In this document: positions 33,873 to 36,639 of the stretch, piece by piece
How the letters are laid out: the number at the start of each line of letters is the position of its first letter
Numbering within the stretch: the first letter of the stretch is position 1
NCBI RefSeq assembly: GCF_002895485.1
Contig: NZ_AZRK01000004.1
Location: 1 to 36,639, forward strand
Reading direction: 5' to 3'
From: Petrotoga sp. 9PWA.NaAc.5.4
Lineage (GTDB): Bacteria; Thermotogota; Thermotogae; Petrotogales; Petrotogaceae
Length of the DNA: 36,639 nt
Program-made: the position numbers and the translations under genes
The notes under the pieces: generated by a model
Told to the model about the DNA's origin: nothing
The model's input: the letters and a program-made list of their open reading frames with translations, nothing else
Databases searched by the model: none

Positions 33873-34050
33873 TTAAATAAAAGAAGCTGAAGCTAAACTA
33901 GTTTTACTACCAGCGGTTGAGCCTGCAGCATCAGCAATAGGTACTGGACCATCAACGGCACATATAATATATGGAAATAAGCAAACCACACATGCTGCGC
34001 AACCTATTCTTTTGTTTTTTATCCTTTTTAATTTTTTAAGATATGCTCAT
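33873..34050 (-). pseudogene. Cys-rich precursor candidate, sactipeptide-like, start out of frame
   Basis: A 57-codon frame on the minus strand reads AYLKKLKRIKNKRIGC, then AACVVCLFPYIIC, then AVDGPVPIADAAGSTAGSKT and SLASASFI. Four Cys (spacing CxxCxxCx6C) lie in the first half; the second half is rich in Ala, Ser, Gly and Thr. Hairpin sactipeptides such as thurincin H have this build, the Cys being joined to alpha carbons of the second half by a radical-SAM maturase. The frame has no usual start: ATG 34050 runs into TAA after four codons, but one base more or less in the A-run after it would join them. So it is either a fresh frameshift or starts unconventionally. It lies between the EESW peptide and an exporter. 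Confidence 0.55.
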
Positions 34051-34295
34051 CTTGAGAATGAAAAACCCTGTACCTTCTGCAAAACTTTGGGTTGTTACCT
34101 AAAAAACGTGCTTTCTGATTTAACATACTATTTAGTTCAATTAGTAAATATCTTTGATTAGGTCAAAAGCAAGACTATTTTTCAAAGGTAAATGCTAATC
34201 AAAAGGGTTCAATCAGAAACTAAGATCTGGTAACTGTACTTCCAAGAATAATAGAATGATTAAAAATAGGTAATCATAAAGTTTAAAATACACAT

Positions 34296-34442
34296 TTACC
34301 AACTTTCTTCAATAATATTCATAATAGCTCCAGTTTCCAACATATTTGTTTTAACCGTATCCTTATCATCTTCTCCAGCAAATACAACTATTCCACCTAA
34401 AAGTAAAAGTGAAACAATAAAAACAACAAATATTTTTTTCAT
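34296..34442 (-). CDS. Exported signalling-type peptide, copy C (ends EESW)
   Basis: 48 residues from ATG 34442, with GGGGAGG and GAGAGG upstream. KK, a hydrophobic run of about 18 residues (IFVVFIVSLLLLGGIVVF), A-G-E-D-D-K-D, a polar middle, and the tail MNIIEESW. The AxG-like site after VVFA suits signal-peptidase cleavage, leaving about 26 residues. It is divergent from the intact regulator at 34816 and heads the minus-strand run of Cys-rich peptide, exporter and ABC genes. Conservation of the last four residues with copy B, while the middle varies, is what one expects if the mature signal is the C-terminus. Confidence 0.82.
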   Translation of the reverse strand: MKKIFVVFIVSLLLLGGIVVFAGEDDKDTVKTNMLETGAIMNIIEESW

Positions 34443-34518
34443 CCTCTCTATCCTCCCCTTCTAATAATTCACCTACCTTTTAAATACTAACTGCACAATT
34501 ACCTTCTCTCTATTTCTT

Positions 34519-34546
34519 ATCATATCACTTACCATATGACTGTCAA
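34519..34546 (-). promoter_or_regulatory. Promoter of peptide gene, copy C
   Basis: Minus-strand TTGACA (34546-34541), a 16-base spacer and TATGAT (34524-34519): one mismatch from consensus in all. It lies 77 bases upstream of the peptide start and would drive the whole minus-strand operon. The strongest promoter in the window by eye. Confidence 0.7.
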
Positions 34547-34610
34547 GTACCATACCAACTTCTAAAATATGCATGAACAAAGGATTGTTATTTTTGATTT
34601 TTTAAAAAAT

Positions 34611-34628
34611 AATGTTAACATGAACATT
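34611..34628. promoter_or_regulatory. Palindromic AATGTT-N6-AACATT, possible operator
   Basis: Six-base inverted arms in the 373-base intergenic region between peptide and regulator copy C, about 65 bases upstream of the peptide -35. Its left half, AATGTTAAC, is the core of the motif before all regulator copies (see 34730-34743). The remainder of the 34443-34815 gap contains only promoters. Confidence 0.4.
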
Positions 34629-34729
34629 AACTTTAAAGATGCTTGAAGTAAATATTCTTCTTTCTCTTTAATTAATGCTAATTATGATATAATAATTTTT
34701 GTAAAATAAAATTTATTTTTATGTAAGCT

Positions 34730-34743
34730 GTTAACATTCAAAC
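34730..34743 (+). promoter_or_regulatory. Conserved regulator-promoter motif, copy C
   Basis: GTTAACATTCAAAC, one base different from copies A and B, ends 72 bases before the regulator ATG in the same orientation. TTAACA can be a -35, with TATATA/TATATT 16-18 bases on as -10. The surrounding intergenic sequence is otherwise unlike A and B, so retention of this block points to function. Confidence 0.6.
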
Positions 34744-34815
34744 GATGCGTTTTATATATTATTTTTCTGTACCTATTAGGTAACAAAAAGATTGTGTAAT
34801 TGGGGGTCTTTTAAA

Positions 34816-36534
34816 ATGCGTATAAAAGAGTTTGTTCACATTTTAGATTTTGGTGTATTTTCAAAACCTTTTTTGAACTATATTATCGACAGTGAAAATG
34901 ATTTTAAATTAGAAAAAGGAATTAGAGAGTATATAAAAGTACTGAAATTAGTTTGGGAAATGGAATACGAAGAAGCTTTAAAAACAATAGATGAAAATAT
35001 AAATAGAGTAAAGAATACTTCCATTTATTTCTTATTTCTCTGCGAAAAGATGTCAATATCAAATAAATTAAGAAATATAGAAGAAGTTTTTAAAATATAC
35101 AATGAATTAAGAATAAAGTTTGATCATATTTCTGAAATTATAAGAGGAATAGTTGTTGAAGCTTTATGTAATAATTATCAAATGTACAAAGATCATACAA
35201 ATGAAGAAATACAACTCACAAGATTTTGGAGTAAAAAATATGAAGAAATTGCTCCTGTGAAAGGATTCATATTAATTTCACAAGCTAGAGGAAAAAAGAA
35301 TGAAGGAAATTATATAGAAGCAGCTAAGTTAAACATTCAAGCATTTAAGACATTGAAGGATGTACCTCATCCATCTGGGATGGTAGGAGCTTTAAACAAC
35401 ATAAGTTGGTGGTTAAAAGATGTAGATAAAAACATTTCTTTAAACTCTACACTTCCATTAGGATTTTATGCATCCTATTACTTTGACGATAATAATTACA
35501 AAGTTTTCAATTCGCTTGATACTATCTTTCAAGTGCAAAAAAATAACAACGATCCAATGGTGTATGAAACAGCTTTTATCTTCTCAAAGTGTTTATCAAA
35601 GGTTGATAAAGAAAGATACAATGCTTTAAATAGAAAATGTAGAAAAAGTATCAATCATTTAAAATACTTTGTTTTTAATTTAGATAGCAATTATTATTTA
35701 AACACAAAGACTTTAAGAAATTTTATAAAACAAGAAATAGAAAAAGAACAAGTTTCTATTAAAGAATTAAATATCTCAAAAAGAACTTTGAATGATTTCT
35801 TATCTGGAAAAAGAAAATACCTTCAACCAAATACATTGAGAAACATAATAGAGAATCTTGAGTTTGAAATAAACAGTTCCCTTGCTATTCCAATAATAAA
35901 AGAACTAAAAAAGAAAGATATAGACCAAAAGTTTGAAGAAAACTTTTACAAATTTATGAGGTTAAAGATAGAAAAGCAACTCTCAGAATTTTTTACTTCG
36001 TATCTTGTTCATTATTACAAGCAAGAGGTTAAATTAGAAAAAGTGATTAAAGGCATAGAAAGTGGAAGTTTAATCAAAGAAAGATGTGATTATTACACAA
36101 GAGAGTTAATAAACTCAATATTTGAAAAAACTCCAAAGTTAGATGTTGATTCATTACTTACAAACAACCAAGAACAAAAAACATACACAAACAAAGATAT
36201 AACCTTCAAAGAACATCCCTTTTATTTAGCAAGGAAAGAGCTTGTAAAAAGGTTCATGAAAGATTTAAATAAGATACACTTACAAGAGTTCATTGAAAAC
36301 TATATAAAAGCTAATTCAAAACAAAAAGATATAATAGAAAGGTACATAATGAACTATGGAAGGTATTATGAAATAAAAAACATACCAAAAGAATTAACGC
36401 CAAAGGTGCCAAAAGAAATCGATCAATTTGTAAAGGAATACACGTTAAAGAGGATTCCCTCAGCAATTTCGTTCTATGTTTTTGAAGGAAAAGAAAGAGA
36501 AGAACTTGTTGAAACGTTAAAGATGTTTGAGTGA
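34816..36534 (+). CDS. Putative peptide-responsive regulator, helical with central HTH
   Basis: 572 residues from ATG 34816, which has GGGGG eight bases before; a TTG eight codons earlier is possible but lacks a ribosome site. No signal peptide or membrane helix, so cytoplasmic. Residues 1-290 look like helical TPR-type repeats (for example EGNYIEAAKLNIQAFKTL near 163-180). Around 298-352 comes an XRE-like helix-turn-helix: LRNFIKQEIEKEQ, IKELNISKRTLNDFLSGKRK and TLRNIIENL. The last 100 residues (HPFYLARKELVKRFM to LVETLKMFE) are conserved between copies but match nothing I know. A TPR part plus HTH beside an exported peptide gene recalls RRNPP regulators, though in those the HTH is N-terminal. 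The only intact copy here. Confidence 0.75.
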   Translation: MRIKEFVHILDFGVFSKPFLNYIIDSENDFKLEKGIREYIKVLKLVWEMEYEEALKTIDENINRVKNTSIYFLFLCEKMSISNKLRNIEEVFKIYNELRIKFDHISEIIRGIVVEALCNNYQMYKDHTNEEIQLTRFWSKKYEEIAPVKGFILISQARGKKNEGNYIEAAKLNIQAFKTLKDVPHPSGMVGALNNISWWLKDVDKNISLNSTLPLGFYASYYFDDNNYKVFNSLDTIFQVQKNNNDPMVYETAFIFSKCLSKVDKERYNALNRKCRKSINHLKYFVFNLDSNYYLNTKTLRNFIKQEIEKEQVSIKELNISKRTLNDFLSGKRKYLQPNTLRNIIENLEFEINSSLAIPIIKELKKKDIDQKFEENFYKFMRLKIEKQLSEFFTSYLVHYYKQEVKLEKVIKGIESGSLIKERCDYYTRELINSIFEKTPKLDVDSLLTNNQEQKTYTNKDITFKEHPFYLARKELVKRFMKDLNKIHLQEFIENYIKANSKQKDIIERYIMNYGRYYEIKNIPKELTPKVPKEIDQFVKEYTLKRIPSAISFYVFEGKEREELVETLKMFE

Positions 36535-36636
36535 TTTATATACTATATCTTCTTTATCTTCTTTCTTATACTAACGAACTCAATTAAATTATATTTCTTA
36601 CATTAATTTAGAAAAAATTAAAAAGCTAAGATAACA
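36345..36636. repeat. Inverted repeat, right copy (partner 4365-4650)
   Basis: The regulator's 3' end and about 100 bases beyond match the minus strand of 4365-4650. The shared stretch beyond the stop, to the window edge, contains no gene. Confidence 0.85.
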
Positions 36637-36639
36637 CTT

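Overview
The window is AT-rich (roughly 30% GC by eye). The best guess for its source is a bacterium of the Thermotogota, probably the Petrotoga/Defluviitoga group; this is inference from codon bias, strong AGGAGG-type ribosome sites and the protein families, not from a marker gene. There is no rRNA, tRNA or CRISPR array. The stable part is 18.9-27.2 kb on the minus strand: a large SWIM/SNF2 helicase, an atypical sugar-type ABC ATPase, a pyridoxal-kinase-like enzyme, pseudouridine-5'-phosphate glycosidase (psuG), and an ABC ATPase/permease pair.

The flanks (1-18.5 kb and 27.2-36.6 kb) are an accessory zone, crowded with ABC exporters and ABC-2 systems, radical-SAM/SPASM peptide-maturase remnants, very small peptide genes, and broken copies of the same genes. 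Intact ABC sets lie at 2.6-4.0, 5.4-6.9, 8.0-9.7 (followed by a lipoprotein), 12.6-14.4, 14.7-18.1 (tandem exporters), 29.6-31.7 and 32.1-33.7 kb. Broken genes include BtpA-like, ERCC4 nuclease, three radical-SAM fragments, a DUF2283 protein, ISL3 transposase pieces, a permease interrupted by a short GC-rich repeat, and several exporter ends.

The most interesting element is a module present three times (0.86-1.48, 10.8-12.0 and 34.3-36.5 kb). It is a divergent pair: a small exported peptide of 47-48 residues whose intact copies end in EESW, and a large cytoplasmic helical protein with what looks like a central helix-turn-helix. All three regulator copies carry a near-identical 14-base motif (GTTAACATTSAAAC) overlapping the predicted -35, 72-74 bases before the start codon. 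Each peptide gene heads an operon running into peptide-maturation or export genes. I read this as a peptide-pheromone (RRNPP-like) system controlling peptide cassettes. Only the third copy is wholly intact; the second keeps its peptide but has a gutted regulator, and the first is dead, its terminal Trp codon changed to TGA.

Below the third peptide gene lies a candidate precursor resembling hairpin sactipeptides (thurincin H type): CxxCxxC in its first half and an Ala/Ser/Gly/Thr-rich tail. Its start is out of frame and the maturase remnant in the same operon is broken. The zone therefore looks like a graveyard of duplicated peptide cassettes in which signalling and export or self-protection functions have outlived synthesis.
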